DNA from: Bradyrhizobium centrolobii
GTDB taxonomy: Bacteria; Pseudomonadota; Alphaproteobacteria; Rhizobiales; Xanthobacteraceae
DNA: 64,000 nucleotides
Assembly: GCF_001641635.1 (NCBI RefSeq)
Contig: NZ_LUUB01000109.1
Span: 312 to 64,311, forward strand
Direction: 5' to 3'
This document shows positions 17,123-25,913 of this stretch, piece after piece. The stretch's first letter is position 1, and each line of letters starts with the position of its first letter. Under the pieces are notes generated by a model. That model made no database searches. It was not told the origin of the DNA and worked only from the letters and a program-made list of their open reading frames with translations. Made by a program: the position numbers and the translations under genes.

Positions 17123-17934
17123 AGCATCGACTGCCCCGAATAGGACGGCGCAAGCGCGCCCGACACTTTTCTGCAATAATCGGCGTAGGCGGCTGAGGTA
17201 CGAAATTCCTCGCCGCGCGGCTCGACAGTCTCGATGCGGACGTCGGCCTGGATGCGGCCGGGCCGCGCCGTCATGACCACGACGCGCTGCGACAGGTAGA
17301 CGGACTCGAACACCGAGTGGGTGACGAAGATGATCGTCTTGCCCAGGTCTCGCCACAGCGTCAGCAGGTCGTTGTTGAGGCGAAAGCGCGTGATCTCGTC
17401 GAGCGCCGCGAAGGGCTCGTCCATCAGCAGGATATCGGGATCGGTGACGAGCGCGCGCGCCAGCGACACCCGCATCTTCATGCCGCCGGAGAGTTCGCGC
17501 GGGAAGGCCGCGGCGAATTCGGCGAGGCCGACGCTCGCCAGCGCCTCATCGACACGCGCGCGCGCCTCGGCCTTCGGCACACGTGCGAGCTTCAAGGGCA
17601 GCCGCACGTTTTCGCGGACGCTGGTCCAGGGCATCAGGGTCGGCTCCTGAAACACGAAGCCGATGCCGTGGCCCGGCTGCGCCACGCCCTCATGGCGCGA
17701 CACCCGCACCGTGCCGGACGAGGGCGCGGCGAGGCCCGCGATCAGGCGCAGCGCGGTGGACTTGCCGCAGCCGGACGGCCCGAGCAGCGAGACGAACTCG
17801 CCCTTGCGCACGGCGAGATCGAGCGGACCAAGCGCCATGACGCCGTTGTCGTAGGTCTTCGTCACGCCGCGCAGCCTGACGGCCAGGGCCGTCAGGCCGG
17901 TCTCGCCCCCGGACGAAGCTCTGGCGTCTGACAT
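17119..17934 (-). CDS. ABC transporter ATP-binding protein, NitT/TauT type
   Basis: This 271-residue ATPase has Walker A GPSGCGKSTALRLIAG (about 55-70), Q-loop FQEPTLMPWTSV, signature LSGGMKMRVSLARAL, Walker B ILLMDEPFAALD and the switch His in FVTHSVFESVYLSQR. It energises uptake by the permease encoded next, whose start codon overlaps its stop. The short spacing to the binding-protein gene (about ten bases) supports a single SBP-ATPase-permease transcript. The first 20 residues are a variable leader with Gly/Ser. Substrate specificity cannot be derived from the ATPase. Confidence 0.92.
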   Translation of the reverse strand: MSDARASSGGETGLTALAVRLRGVTKTYDNGVMALGPLDLAVRKGEFVSLLGPSGCGKSTALRLIAGLAAPSSGTVRVSRHEGVAQPGHGIGFVFQEPTLMPWTSVRENVRLPLKLARVPKAEARARVDEALASVGLAEFAAAFPRELSGGMKMRVSLARALVTDPDILLMDEPFAALDEITRFRLNNDLLTLWRDLGKTIIFVTHSVFESVYLSQRVVVMTARPGRIQADVRIETVEPRGEEFRTSAAYADYCRKVSGALAPSYSGQSML

Positions 17935-17944
17935 CAGCTTTGCG

Positions 17945-18967
17945 TTACGGCTTGGCGGGACGCAGCTCGACGCCGACGCCCTTGTTGACGAAACGCAGCG
18001 TATAGGATTTGCGATAGTCGAGATCGCGCTTCACGACGCCGGCCTTCACCATCTTGTCGAAGAACGAGGTGTAGCGCTCATCGCTCATCGCGCCGATTCC
18101 GTTCTTCAACGACTCGCCGGAATCGACGATGCCGTATTCCTTCATCTTGGCGACGGAATAGGCGAGCAGCTCGTCGGTCATCTCCGGATTGAGCTTCTTG
18201 ATCATCGCGTTGCCGGCGGAATTGTCGCCGTAGATGTAGTTGTACCAGCCGACGATCGAGGCATCGACGAAGCGCTGCACGAGATCAGGCTTCTTCTCGA
18301 CCATGTCGCGGCGGGTCTCGATCAGGGTCGAATAGGTGTTGAAGCCATAATCGGCGAGCAGGAGCACGTTGGGCTTGAAGCCGGCTGCCTTCTCCACCGC
18401 GAAGGGCTCGGACGTTACGTAACCCTGCATTGCGCTCTTGGGATTGGCGATGAAGGGCTGCGGATTGAAATTATAGGGACGGACGTTCTTCTCGCTGAAA
18501 CCGTATTCGGACTTCAGCCACTGGAAGTAGCTGGTCATGCCCTCCTTGGAGACGAACAACGTCAGCGGCTTGAGGTCCTCGATCTTCGTGACCTTGGCAT
18601 CCGGCTGCGTCAGCATCACCTGCGGATCCTTCTGGAAGATCGCGGCGATCGTGACCACGGGGACGTTGTTGGTCACGGCATCGAACGACATCAGCGTGTT
18701 TGCCGCCATGAAGAAATCGATCTTTCCCGCGATCAGCAGCATCCGGTTGTTCTCGTTCGGCCCGCCGGGGACGATTGTGACGTCGAGCCCGTAGCGCTTG
18801 TAGGTGCCGTCGGCGACCGCCTGGAAAAAGCCACCATGCTCGGCCTCGGCGACCCAGTTGGTGCCAAAGGAGACCTTGTCCAGGGTCTCGGCGCGCGCCG
18901 GGAGAAGCGACACGAAGACGGCCATCAAGCCCGCCGTTAACGCTCGCCGCAGATGAGAGGGGCTCAT
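17945..18967 (-). CDS. NitT/TauT-type periplasmic substrate-binding protein
   Basis: This 340-residue protein opens MSPSHLRRALTAGLMAVFVS with a signal peptide ending ARAE. The NMT1/SsuA-like fold is seen in VSFGTNWVAEAEHGGFFQAV, the GPNENNRMLLIAGKIDFFMA ligand loop, and ADYGFNTYSTLIETRR. Family members bind thiamine precursors, riboflavin, sulfonates or pyrimidines; the NWVAEAEHGGFF opening is shared with NMT1-like and pyrimidine-precursor binding proteins. The start at 18967 follows a ggag site by about eight bases; an upstream extension would run through the 13-bp tandem repeats and is rejected. It is the first gene of a five-gene coupled operon and is divergent from a creatininase-family gene. 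Confidence 0.88.
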   Translation of the reverse strand: MSPSHLRRALTAGLMAVFVSLLPARAETLDKVSFGTNWVAEAEHGGFFQAVADGTYKRYGLDVTIVPGGPNENNRMLLIAGKIDFFMAANTLMSFDAVTNNVPVVTIAAIFQKDPQVMLTQPDAKVTKIEDLKPLTLFVSKEGMTSYFQWLKSEYGFSEKNVRPYNFNPQPFIANPKSAMQGYVTSEPFAVEKAAGFKPNVLLLADYGFNTYSTLIETRRDMVEKKPDLVQRFVDASIVGWYNYIYGDNSAGNAMIKKLNPEMTDELLAYSVAKMKEYGIVDSGESLKNGIGAMSDERYTSFFDKMVKAGVVKRDLDYRKSYTLRFVNKGVGVELRPAKP

Positions 18968-18992
18968 GATTGCACTCCGTCGATCGCGTCTA

Positions 18993-19041
18993 GCCCAAGT
19001 GACTGGCCCAAGTGACTGGCCCATGTGACTAGCCCATGTGA
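18993..19041. repeat. Tandem 13-bp direct repeats in a divergent promoter region
   Basis: Nearly four units follow one another: gcccaagtgactg at 18993 and again at 19006, gcccatgtgacta at 19019, then gcccatgtga at 19032. The first two are identical. The array lies between the divergent starts of the binding-protein gene (18967) and the creatininase-family gene (19146), 26 bp before the former. It may be a set of regulator-binding sites or simple slippage-generated repeats. Confidence 0.85.
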
Positions 19042-19145
19042 AACCAACGCGATAAAACCGCAAGAAGTTCGGGGACGCAGCCGGCCGGGCCCGCGTCCCC
19101 TCGATATGTACAAACTACGTGACAAATTCGCGCAAAGAAACCTCG

Positions 19146-19952
19146 ATGACGCCTCCCCGCGACTGGACCGAGATCGGCTGGACTGAGGCTAGCCCTGCGG
19201 AGGTGTCGCGCTGGATCGCGGTGCTGCCGTTGGCGGCGACCGAGCAGCACGGCCCGCATTTGCCGTTTGAGACCGACGTCCTGATCGCGGACGCCTATCT
19301 GGCGCGCGTGCGCGAGCTCTTGCCCGCAAACGTCCCAGCGACCTTCCTGCCCGTTCAACCCGTCGGGATTTCCACCGAGCATATCGACTATCCGGGCACG
19401 TTGACGCTGCCGACCGACGTCGCGCTCAAGACCTGGACCGGACTTGGCGAAGACGTCGCGCGGCGCGGCGTGAAAAAGCTCGTCATCATCACCAGCCATG
19501 GCGGCAACAGCGCAGCAATGATGCTGGTCGCGCAGGATCTTCGCGCGCATCAGAAGTTGTTCGTGGTCACGACATCCTGGTCGCGGCTGTCCGCAGCAGA
19601 CAAACTGTTCCCGGCCGAGGAAGTGCGCCATGGCATCCATGGCGGCGCGGTCGAGACGTCGATCATGCTGGCGCGCTATCCCGATCAGGTGCGCATGGAT
19701 GCAATCGCGGATTTTCCCGCGAGCAGCATCGCGATGGAGAAGCAGTATCGCTGGCTGTCGACACAGCGGCCCGCGCCGTTCGCCTGGCAGGCGCAGGATC
19801 TCAACGCAAGCGGCGCCGTCGGCAACGCGACGCTGGCCTCGCGCGAGCAGGGCGAGCAGCTTGTCGACCAGGGCGCGCGCGCCTTCTGCGAGCTGCTTGC
19901 CGAGGTCGATAACTTCGACGTGAGCCGGCTCGCCAGGGGCCCGCTCAGCTAG
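19146..19952 (+). CDS. Creatininase-family amidohydrolase
   Basis: This 268-residue protein has the creatininase metal-site motifs: Glu and His in LAATEQHGPHLPFETD, the Asp of that segment, SHGGNSAAMMLVAQ, and the Glu/His of HGIHGGAVETSIMLA. Family enzymes open cyclic amides (creatinine), hydrolyse formamides in riboflavin/F420 synthesis, or trim mycofactocin precursors. The ATG at 19146 is used; a GTG at 19119 would add nine residues, and neither has a strong ribosome site. It is divergent from a NitT/TauT transporter, so it may act on the transported compound, for example a cyclic amide or ureide, but this link rests only on position. Confidence 0.85.
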   Translation: MTPPRDWTEIGWTEASPAEVSRWIAVLPLAATEQHGPHLPFETDVLIADAYLARVRELLPANVPATFLPVQPVGISTEHIDYPGTLTLPTDVALKTWTGLGEDVARRGVKKLVIITSHGGNSAAMMLVAQDLRAHQKLFVVTTSWSRLSAADKLFPAEEVRHGIHGGAVETSIMLARYPDQVRMDAIADFPASSIAMEKQYRWLSTQRPAPFAWQAQDLNASGAVGNATLASREQGEQLVDQGARAFCELLAEVDNFDVSRLARGPLS

Positions 19953-20091
19953 GCCGCATCCTTCTGTAATCTTTCAGGAAAGCGTTGGACTCGATGGCCG
20001 CATTTGGCGGCTTCGAACCGGACGCGAAGAGCCTCCGTCCAATTGGGCACGCGGACCACAACGCACCGCCTCAAGCCGGATGGAGTTTCAA

Positions 20092-20352
20092 ATGTCGGTC
20101 AAGACCAAGATTGCCGCAATCGCTCTCGCTGCCCTCACTGTGGCCGGCAGTGTCGTGTCCACCACCTCGCAGGCCGAGGCGAAGCCGCTCGGCTGGGGCT
20201 GGGGGGTCGGCGCCGGCATCGCCACCGCCGCCATCGTCGGCAGCGCGATCGCCGCCAGCGACCCCTATTACAATGGCTATCACCGTTGCGGCTGGGTCGC
20301 CCAGTACAACGCCTTCGGCCGGTACGTCGGCCGCGTCCGTACTTGCTACTGA
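20092..20352 (+). CDS. Small exported protein, unknown function
   Basis: This 86-residue protein has a signal peptide (MSVKTKIAAIALAALTVAG ... SQAEA), a short glycine-rich hydrophobic stretch (GWGWGVGAGIATAAIVGSAI), and a Tyr/Arg-rich end with two Cys (HRCGWVAQYNAFGRY and VRTCY). The design resembles the glycine-zipper protein at 12069-12374: signal, small-residue membrane segment, then a two-Cys aromatic tail. A ggag at 20082-20085 sets the ATG at 20092. A strong terminator follows 77 bp later. The role is unknown. Confidence 0.7.
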   Translation: MSVKTKIAAIALAALTVAGSVVSTTSQAEAKPLGWGWGVGAGIATAAIVGSAIAASDPYYNGYHRCGWVAQYNAFGRYVGRVRTCY

Positions 20353-20428
20353 TTTGAGTAGCTGAGGCCGATCTCACGTGGATCCTGCGTTCGACACGGG
20401 CGCCTCATCCACCCCGTGTCGTGCCCCC

Positions 20429-20467
20429 GACCCGCCCGGCTGTCCCCCCGGGCGGGTCTTCCATTTT
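20429..20467 (+). terminator. Rho-independent terminator
   Basis: A perfect 11-bp stem (gacccgcccgg at 20429-20439 with ccgggcgggtc at 20448-20458, eight-base loop) is followed by ttccattttt. It follows the small exported protein gene and precedes the porin operon, which it would insulate from upstream transcription. Confidence 0.85.
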
Positions 20468-20647
20468 TGGGGCCAGGATTTTGTTGCAGTCCCGTCACAC
20501 AAGGATGCCAACCATCGTCTGCGGCAGACCGCGCCAGTTGCTATTGCGAATTACTCGCAATAAGGTTCGCAACGAGCGCAGGGACTTGGGAAGAAATCGT
20601 ACCGGGCGGGGATCATCTCGCCGGTTCGGACGAACAACCAGGACCTG

Positions 20648-22723
20648 ATGACAGGATCGCCGCGAATCGGCAGTGATATCGCGCCGGTTGGGGCACATTT
20701 GCGTCTGGGGGACGTGCGTTTGACGTTGAGAGGTCACCGACACCGGGTCTTGCGGACGGCTGCGATCGCCTCCAGCGTGCTGATGCTGCCCGCCGCGGGT
20801 TTTGCGGCCGACCTGCCGCTGAAAGCGCGGGCAGCAAGAACTCTCTATGACTGGACCGGCTTCTATGTCGGCGGCCATTTTGGCTATGGCGATGCGAGCT
20901 TCGGTCCCGGCACTCACCCGCTGCCGGAGCAGGGCGTGTTCCTGCCCCACAGCGCGATGGGACTGAACGGCGGATATCAGCTCGGCTATAATCGTCAACT
21001 CGCCAACAACGTCGTTCTCGGCATCGAGGCGGACGCCACGTTCCCCGGCCCGCTGGATACACCGGCGCTGGAACGGGACCCTCAACCCTTCAACACCACC
21101 ATTGACTATGTCGGCACCGTGCGCGGCCGCATCGGTTACGCGTTCGGCCGCTTGATGCCTTACGTCACCGGCGGCTTCGCCTGGGGACACACCCATGTCG
21201 ACATCAACGATCCCCCCGTCAGCGACGTCATTGCGCGCGTCGGACACTACCAGACGGGCTGGACGGCAGGACTTGGCCTGGAATACGCCGTCAGCGGCAA
21301 CTGGACCGCAAAGGCCGAGTACGAATATGTCGACTTGTCTCGTCGGACCTACGACCTAAGCAGCTTCGGCTTCGGCGACCTCAACGTCGAACCGCGCGTC
21401 CATCTGTTCAAGCTCGGCCTGAACTATCAATTCGGCGACACGCCGTGGATGCCGCCCGTCGACGGCAAGACGAAGCTGCCTGAGTCCAGCGACTGGAATG
21501 TCCACGCACAGACGACGTTCCTGCCGCAGGGCTATGGTCCCATCCATTCGCCCTATGCCGGCCCGCAAAGCCTTCCCGGCGGTGGCCAGCTGCAGGCGAC
21601 GTGGACGACGACGGCCTTCCTGGGCGCACGCCTGTGGGACGGCGGCGAGTTCTATTTCAATCCCGAGCTGGCGCAGGGTTTTGGCCTCAACGGCACGCTC
21701 GGGCTTGGCGGCTTTTCCAACGGCGAAGCGCAGAAGGCCGGCGCGGCTTTCCCGAAGATCCGGCCGCAACGCTACTATTTCAAGCAGACGTTTGGCCTCG
21801 GCGGCGAGCAGGAAGATGTCGCCGATGCGCCGAACCAGCTCGCGGGCAAGCGCGACATCGACCGCGTCACGCTGATCGTCGGCCGCTTTGCCATCGGCGA
21901 TTTCTTCGACGGCAATGCTTATGCGAAGGATCCGCGCGCCGACTTCATGAACTGGGCAATGTGGGCGTCGGCAGCATACGACTTCCCCGCCGATCTTCCC
22001 GGTTATACCCGCGGCGCAGTGGTCGAGCTCAACCGCAAGGACTGGGCGATCCGCGCCGGCCTGTTTCAGGTGCCGTCCGCGCCCAATAGCGACATCCTTA
22101 CCTTCAAGACGGGCGGTACCGCGGTCGAGTTCGAGGAACGCCATGCGATCTTCGAGCAGCCCGGCAAGCTGCGCGTCGGCGTCTTTGCCAACAGCGGCAA
22201 CACCGCCAACTACCGCGAGGTGGTGGACCTTGCTGCGGCAAATCCGGCGCTCGACATCAACGACATTGCCACTGCGACCCAGCGCAACCGGCCCAAATAC
22301 GGCTTCTACGTCAATCTCGAACAGCAGATCGTCAACGACGTCGGACTGTTCGCCCGCGCAAGCTGGAACGACGGGCAGAACCAGATCCTGTCCTTCACCG
22401 ACATCGATCGCAGCATTTCAGGCGGCCTTTCGATCAAGGGCAGCCGGTGGGGACGGCCGGACGACACGGTCGGCATCGGTGGCGCGATCAATGGTTTGTC
22501 GGCCGCGCATCGCGACTTCCTTGCGGCCGGCGGGCTCGGCCTCCTGATCGGGGACGGCCAGCTCAACTATCGCACCGAACGCATCCTCGAGGCCTACTAC
22601 GCCTATTCGGTGGTCAAGAACGTGACGCTGACCGCCGACTATCAATTGATCACAAACCCGGCCTATAACGCCGACCGCGGGCCGGTCTCGATCTTCTCGG
22701 GCCGCCTGCACGCCGAGTTCTAG
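20648..22723 (+). CDS. Fused outer-membrane protein: Omp25-like barrel plus OprB-like carbohydrate porin
   Basis: This 691-residue protein contains two apparent beta-barrels. After a signal peptide (cleavage near AAGFA-ADLP, residue 53), residues 60-262 match the Omp25/RopB opacity-porin type (YDWTGFYVGGHFGYG to KLGLNYQF). Residues about 280-691 match OprB-type carbohydrate porins (FLGARLWDGGEFYFNPEL, DFMNWAMWASAAYDF, ending SGRLHAEF). Both halves end in the Phe-terminated strand typical of barrel C-termini. The ATG at 20648 gives a long N-region of about 36 residues before the hydrophobic core; a TTG at 20720 (codon 25), seven bases after ggggga, would give a more usual signal peptide and may be the real start. 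The next gene, a double ABC permease, begins 16 bp after its stop. Confidence 0.85.
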   Translation: MTGSPRIGSDIAPVGAHLRLGDVRLTLRGHRHRVLRTAAIASSVLMLPAAGFAADLPLKARAARTLYDWTGFYVGGHFGYGDASFGPGTHPLPEQGVFLPHSAMGLNGGYQLGYNRQLANNVVLGIEADATFPGPLDTPALERDPQPFNTTIDYVGTVRGRIGYAFGRLMPYVTGGFAWGHTHVDINDPPVSDVIARVGHYQTGWTAGLGLEYAVSGNWTAKAEYEYVDLSRRTYDLSSFGFGDLNVEPRVHLFKLGLNYQFGDTPWMPPVDGKTKLPESSDWNVHAQTTFLPQGYGPIHSPYAGPQSLPGGGQLQATWTTTAFLGARLWDGGEFYFNPELAQGFGLNGTLGLGGFSNGEAQKAGAAFPKIRPQRYYFKQTFGLGGEQEDVADAPNQLAGKRDIDRVTLIVGRFAIGDFFDGNAYAKDPRADFMNWAMWASAAYDFPADLPGYTRGAVVELNRKDWAIRAGLFQVPSAPNSDILTFKTGGTAVEFEERHAIFEQPGKLRVGVFANSGNTANYREVVDLAAANPALDINDIATATQRNRPKYGFYVNLEQQIVNDVGLFARASWNDGQNQILSFTDIDRSISGGLSIKGSRWGRPDDTVGIGGAINGLSAAHRDFLAAGGLGLLIGDGQLNYRTERILEAYYAYSVVKNVTLTADYQLITNPAYNADRGPVSIFSGRLHAEF

Positions 22724-22739
22724 CCCAAGGGCGGGCCCC

Positions 22740-24473
22740 ATGAAGCCGAGATATATCCGCACGGCCGCGATCGGCCGGGCGCTGCGCCCCAATGTCTGGG
22801 ACGTCGTCGCACTGATCCTGGTGATTGGCGCCATGGTGCTGATCGTCTACGGCGGCGAGCAAACCACCGCGCCCCTGTCCGAGCTGGAGCGCACGCCGGT
22901 CTCGCTCGATCCGGCAAACCTGCCGCTCTACGCGCTGCGCACCGTCTTGCGCATGCTGCTTGCGATCGTGTGTTCGACGGTCTTCACCTTCATCTACGCA
23001 GCGATCGCCGCCAAGAGCCGGCGGGCAGAGATGGTCATGATCCCGGTGCTGGACATCCTCCAGTCGGTGCCGATCCTGGGCTTCCTGACCTTCACCGTCG
23101 TCTTCTTCATGAACCTGTTTCCGAGCCAGGTGCTCGGCGCCGAGCTCGCCTCGGTGTTCGCGATCTTCACCAGCCAGGCCTGGAACATGACGTTCAGCAT
23201 GTACCAGTCCATGCGCAACGTGCCCAAGGATCTGGAAGAGGCCACGCAAAGCTTTCACTTGTCCGGCTGGCAGCGCTTCTGGCGCCTCGACGTGCCGTTT
23301 GCGATGCCGGGGCTGATCTGGAACGCAATGATGTCGATGTCGGGCGGCTGGTTCTTCGTAGTCGCCTCGGAAGCGATCACTGTCGGCAATACCACGGTGA
23401 CCTTGCCGGGCATCGGCTCCTATGTCGCGCTGGGCATCCAGCAGCAAGATTTGCCCGCGATCTTCTACGCCATCCTGGCGATGCTGCTCGTCATCATCGC
23501 CTACGATCAATTGCTGTTCCGTCCGATCGTCGCCTGGGCCGACAAATTCCGCTTCGAGCAGACGGCGTCCGGCGAGGCGCCGGCTTCCTGGGTACTCGAC
23601 CTGTTTCGCCGGACCCGGGCGCTGCGCGCTCTCACACTTCCCTTTTCGGCGATCAATCGCGCGATCTCGAATTTACGGGTTCCGCTGCCAGAACTGCGGC
23701 CGGCGACCAAAGCCAAAGGCCGGCCGTCGCGGCTGATCGACGGGGTTTGGATTGCGCTCATCCTCGCCGGGACCGCCTATGCGGCCTGGCTGAGCTATCG
23801 TTACCTCTCGGCGAGTCTCGGCATGCCCGACGTCCTCATAGTGATCCGTGACGGGCTGATCACGTTGTTGCGCGTCGCCGTCCTGATCACCCTCGCAACG
23901 CTGATCTGGGTGCCGGTCGGCGTCTGGATCGGTTTGCGTCCGAAACTTGCCGAACGCATCCAACCGCTGGCACAGTTTCTCGCCGCGTTTCCGGCCAATC
24001 TCGCCTTTCCCGTCTTCGTCGTCGCCATCGTCAGCTTCAGGCTCAACCCCAATGTCTGGTTGAGCCCGCTGATGATCCTGGGCACACAATGGTACATCCT
24101 GTTCAACGTCATCGCGGGCGCCAGCGCCTTTCCGACCGATCTGCGCGAGGCCGCGAGCAGTCTCCACCTTGGTGGATGGCGGTGGTGGTTCAAGGTGATC
24201 ATTCCCGGCATCTTCCCCTATTACGTCACCGGCGCGATCACCGCTTCCGGCGGCTCCTGGAATGCGTCGATCGTCGCGGAGGTCGCGAGCTGGGGCGACA
24301 CGCATCTGAAGGCCACCGGGCTCGGCGCCTACATCGCTTCTGCGACGGAAGCCGGCGACTTCCCACGCGTCGTTCTCGGAATCGCCACGATGTGCATCTT
24401 GGTAACGTTGTTCAATCGTCTGGTCTGGCGGCCGCTCTACGCCTTCGGCGAGCGCCGCCTGCGGCTCGGGTGA
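22740..24473 (+). CDS. Double ABC transporter permease, NitT/TauT type
   Basis: This 577-residue inner-membrane protein is two BPD_transp_1 permeases in one chain. The first unit spans about 65-265, with the ATP-ase-contact loop LEEATQSFHLSGWQRFWRLD. The second spans about 370-565, with REAASSLHLGGWRWWFKVII. Each has five to six helices, and a cytosolic linker of about 70 residues joins them. It resembles the fused permeases seen with nitrate/bicarbonate-like ATPases. It lies 16 bp after the porin gene and 13 bp before the ATPase gene, implying one operon. No binding protein is encoded with it, so the substrate and periplasmic receptor are open questions. Confidence 0.9.
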   Translation: MKPRYIRTAAIGRALRPNVWDVVALILVIGAMVLIVYGGEQTTAPLSELERTPVSLDPANLPLYALRTVLRMLLAIVCSTVFTFIYAAIAAKSRRAEMVMIPVLDILQSVPILGFLTFTVVFFMNLFPSQVLGAELASVFAIFTSQAWNMTFSMYQSMRNVPKDLEEATQSFHLSGWQRFWRLDVPFAMPGLIWNAMMSMSGGWFFVVASEAITVGNTTVTLPGIGSYVALGIQQQDLPAIFYAILAMLLVIIAYDQLLFRPIVAWADKFRFEQTASGEAPASWVLDLFRRTRALRALTLPFSAINRAISNLRVPLPELRPATKAKGRPSRLIDGVWIALILAGTAYAAWLSYRYLSASLGMPDVLIVIRDGLITLLRVAVLITLATLIWVPVGVWIGLRPKLAERIQPLAQFLAAFPANLAFPVFVVAIVSFRLNPNVWLSPLMILGTQWYILFNVIAGASAFPTDLREAASSLHLGGWRWWFKVIIPGIFPYYVTGAITASGGSWNASIVAEVASWGDTHLKATGLGAYIASATEAGDFPRVVLGIATMCILVTLFNRLVWRPLYAFGERRLRLG

Positions 24474-24486
24474 CGAGGAGGCCATC

Positions 24487-25803
24487 ATGCTCGATAAAGC
24501 TTCTGCCCTTATCGATATTCGTGGTGTCTGCCGATCCTTTCCGAAGGGCAGCGGCGAGGAACTGTTGGTGCTGGAGAAGGTCGATCTGACCATCCGCTCG
24601 GGCGAGATCGTCGGCCTGCTTGGCCGTTCCGGCTCCGGCAAATCCACGTTGCTGCGGATCATCGCCGGTCTGGTAGCCCCATCCTCGGGACAGGCAACCT
24701 GCCGGGGCGAGACCATCATCGGGCCGCCGAACGGCGTCGCCATGGTGTTTCAGTCGTTCGCGCTGTTTCCCTGGCTGACGGTGCTGCAAAACGTCGAGCT
24801 TGGGCTCGAAGCGCTCGGCGTGGATGCCACGGAGCGCCGCACGCGCGCGCTGGCGGCGATCGACCTGATCGGCCTCGACGGGTTCGAGTCGGCCTATCCC
24901 AAGGAACTCTCGGGTGGCATGCGCCAGCGCGTCGGCTTTGCCCGGGCGCTGGTCGTGCATCCGGACCTACTCTTGATGGACGAGCCGTTCTCGGCGCTCG
25001 ACGTGCTCACGGCCGAGACGCTGCGCACAGATCTGATTGATCTCTGGATGGAGGGCCGGCTGCCGATCAAGTCGATCCTCATGGTGACGCACAATATCGA
25101 GGAAGCAGTCTTGATGTGCGATCGCATCCTGGTGTTCTCATCGAATCCAGGTCGTGTCGCCGCCGAGATCAAGGTCGAACTCACGCATCCGCGCAACCGG
25201 CTCGATCCGCATTTTCGCCAGCTCGTCGACAGCATCTACGCGCGCATGACCCAGCGCGCGGAGCCCAAGGCGCCCGCCATCGAAGGCATCCCCGGCTCCG
25301 GCGTCGGCATGACCCTGCACCACGCATCCTCCAACGTGCTGTCCGGCCTGATCGAGACGCTGGCGGGGGCGCCCTATCACGGACACGCTGACCTGCCGGT
25401 GCTCGCAAGCCAGCTTCAGCTCGAGGCCGACGAGATCCTGCATCTCGGCGAGTCCCTGCAGCTGTTACGGTTCGCCCAGCTTAGCGAAGGCGACCTGATG
25501 CTCACCGAAGCGGGTAAGCGCTTTGCCAATCTCGAGACCGACGCGCGCAAGAGGCTGTTCGCCGAACATCTCGTCACTTACGTTCCGGTGATGGGGTTGA
25601 TCCGCCGCGTGCTGGACGAACGTCCCTCGCACACCGCACCCGCAGCGCGCTTCCGCAACGAGCTCGAGGACTATATGTCCGAAGACTATGCAGACGAGAC
25701 GCTGAAGACGGTGGTTTCCTGGGGCCGTTACGCAGAGCTGTTCGCCTATGACGAGCAGTCCGAGACGTTCAGCCTGGAAAACCCCGGCGGCGAGAGCGCC
25801 TGA
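24487..25803 (+). CDS. ABC transporter ATPase with C-terminal AAA-associated domain
   Basis: This 438-residue protein has an N-terminal ATPase (about 1-260): Walker A GRSGSGKSTLLRIIAG, Q-loop FQSFALFPW, signature LSGGMRQRVGFARAL, Walker B LLLMDEPFSALD and switch MVTHNIEEAV. A C-terminal region of about 150 residues (HASSNVLSGLIETLAGAPYH onward) is the AAA-associated domain found on some nitrate/sulfonate-type ATPases; it probably senses a ligand or gates activity, although this is not established. An aggagg site precedes the ATG. It would power the double permease encoded just upstream, in an operon that begins with the fused porin. Confidence 0.9.
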   Translation: MLDKASALIDIRGVCRSFPKGSGEELLVLEKVDLTIRSGEIVGLLGRSGSGKSTLLRIIAGLVAPSSGQATCRGETIIGPPNGVAMVFQSFALFPWLTVLQNVELGLEALGVDATERRTRALAAIDLIGLDGFESAYPKELSGGMRQRVGFARALVVHPDLLLMDEPFSALDVLTAETLRTDLIDLWMEGRLPIKSILMVTHNIEEAVLMCDRILVFSSNPGRVAAEIKVELTHPRNRLDPHFRQLVDSIYARMTQRAEPKAPAIEGIPGSGVGMTLHHASSNVLSGLIETLAGAPYHGHADLPVLASQLQLEADEILHLGESLQLLRFAQLSEGDLMLTEAGKRFANLETDARKRLFAEHLVTYVPVMGLIRRVLDERPSHTAPAARFRNELEDYMSEDYADETLKTVVSWGRYAELFAYDEQSETFSLENPGGESA

Positions 25804-25913
25804 ATTTCGCCTGCGACATTTTGATCGGAACCGGCGAAACCGGCCATGAAGATCATATATTGAGGGTTCGGCCCGGCGCTCCGCCGGACCGTTAACCCAT
25901 CCATTTGCGAACA

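Noticed and set aside
18993..19041. Possible CRISPR array
   Set aside because: The repeat unit is only 13 bp with no spacers, and no cas gene is present.
25870..25890. Terminator after the ABC ATPase gene
   Set aside because: The GC-rich hairpin (ggcccggcg/cgccggacc) lacks a T-run and lies in the leader of the next gene, so its role is undecided.
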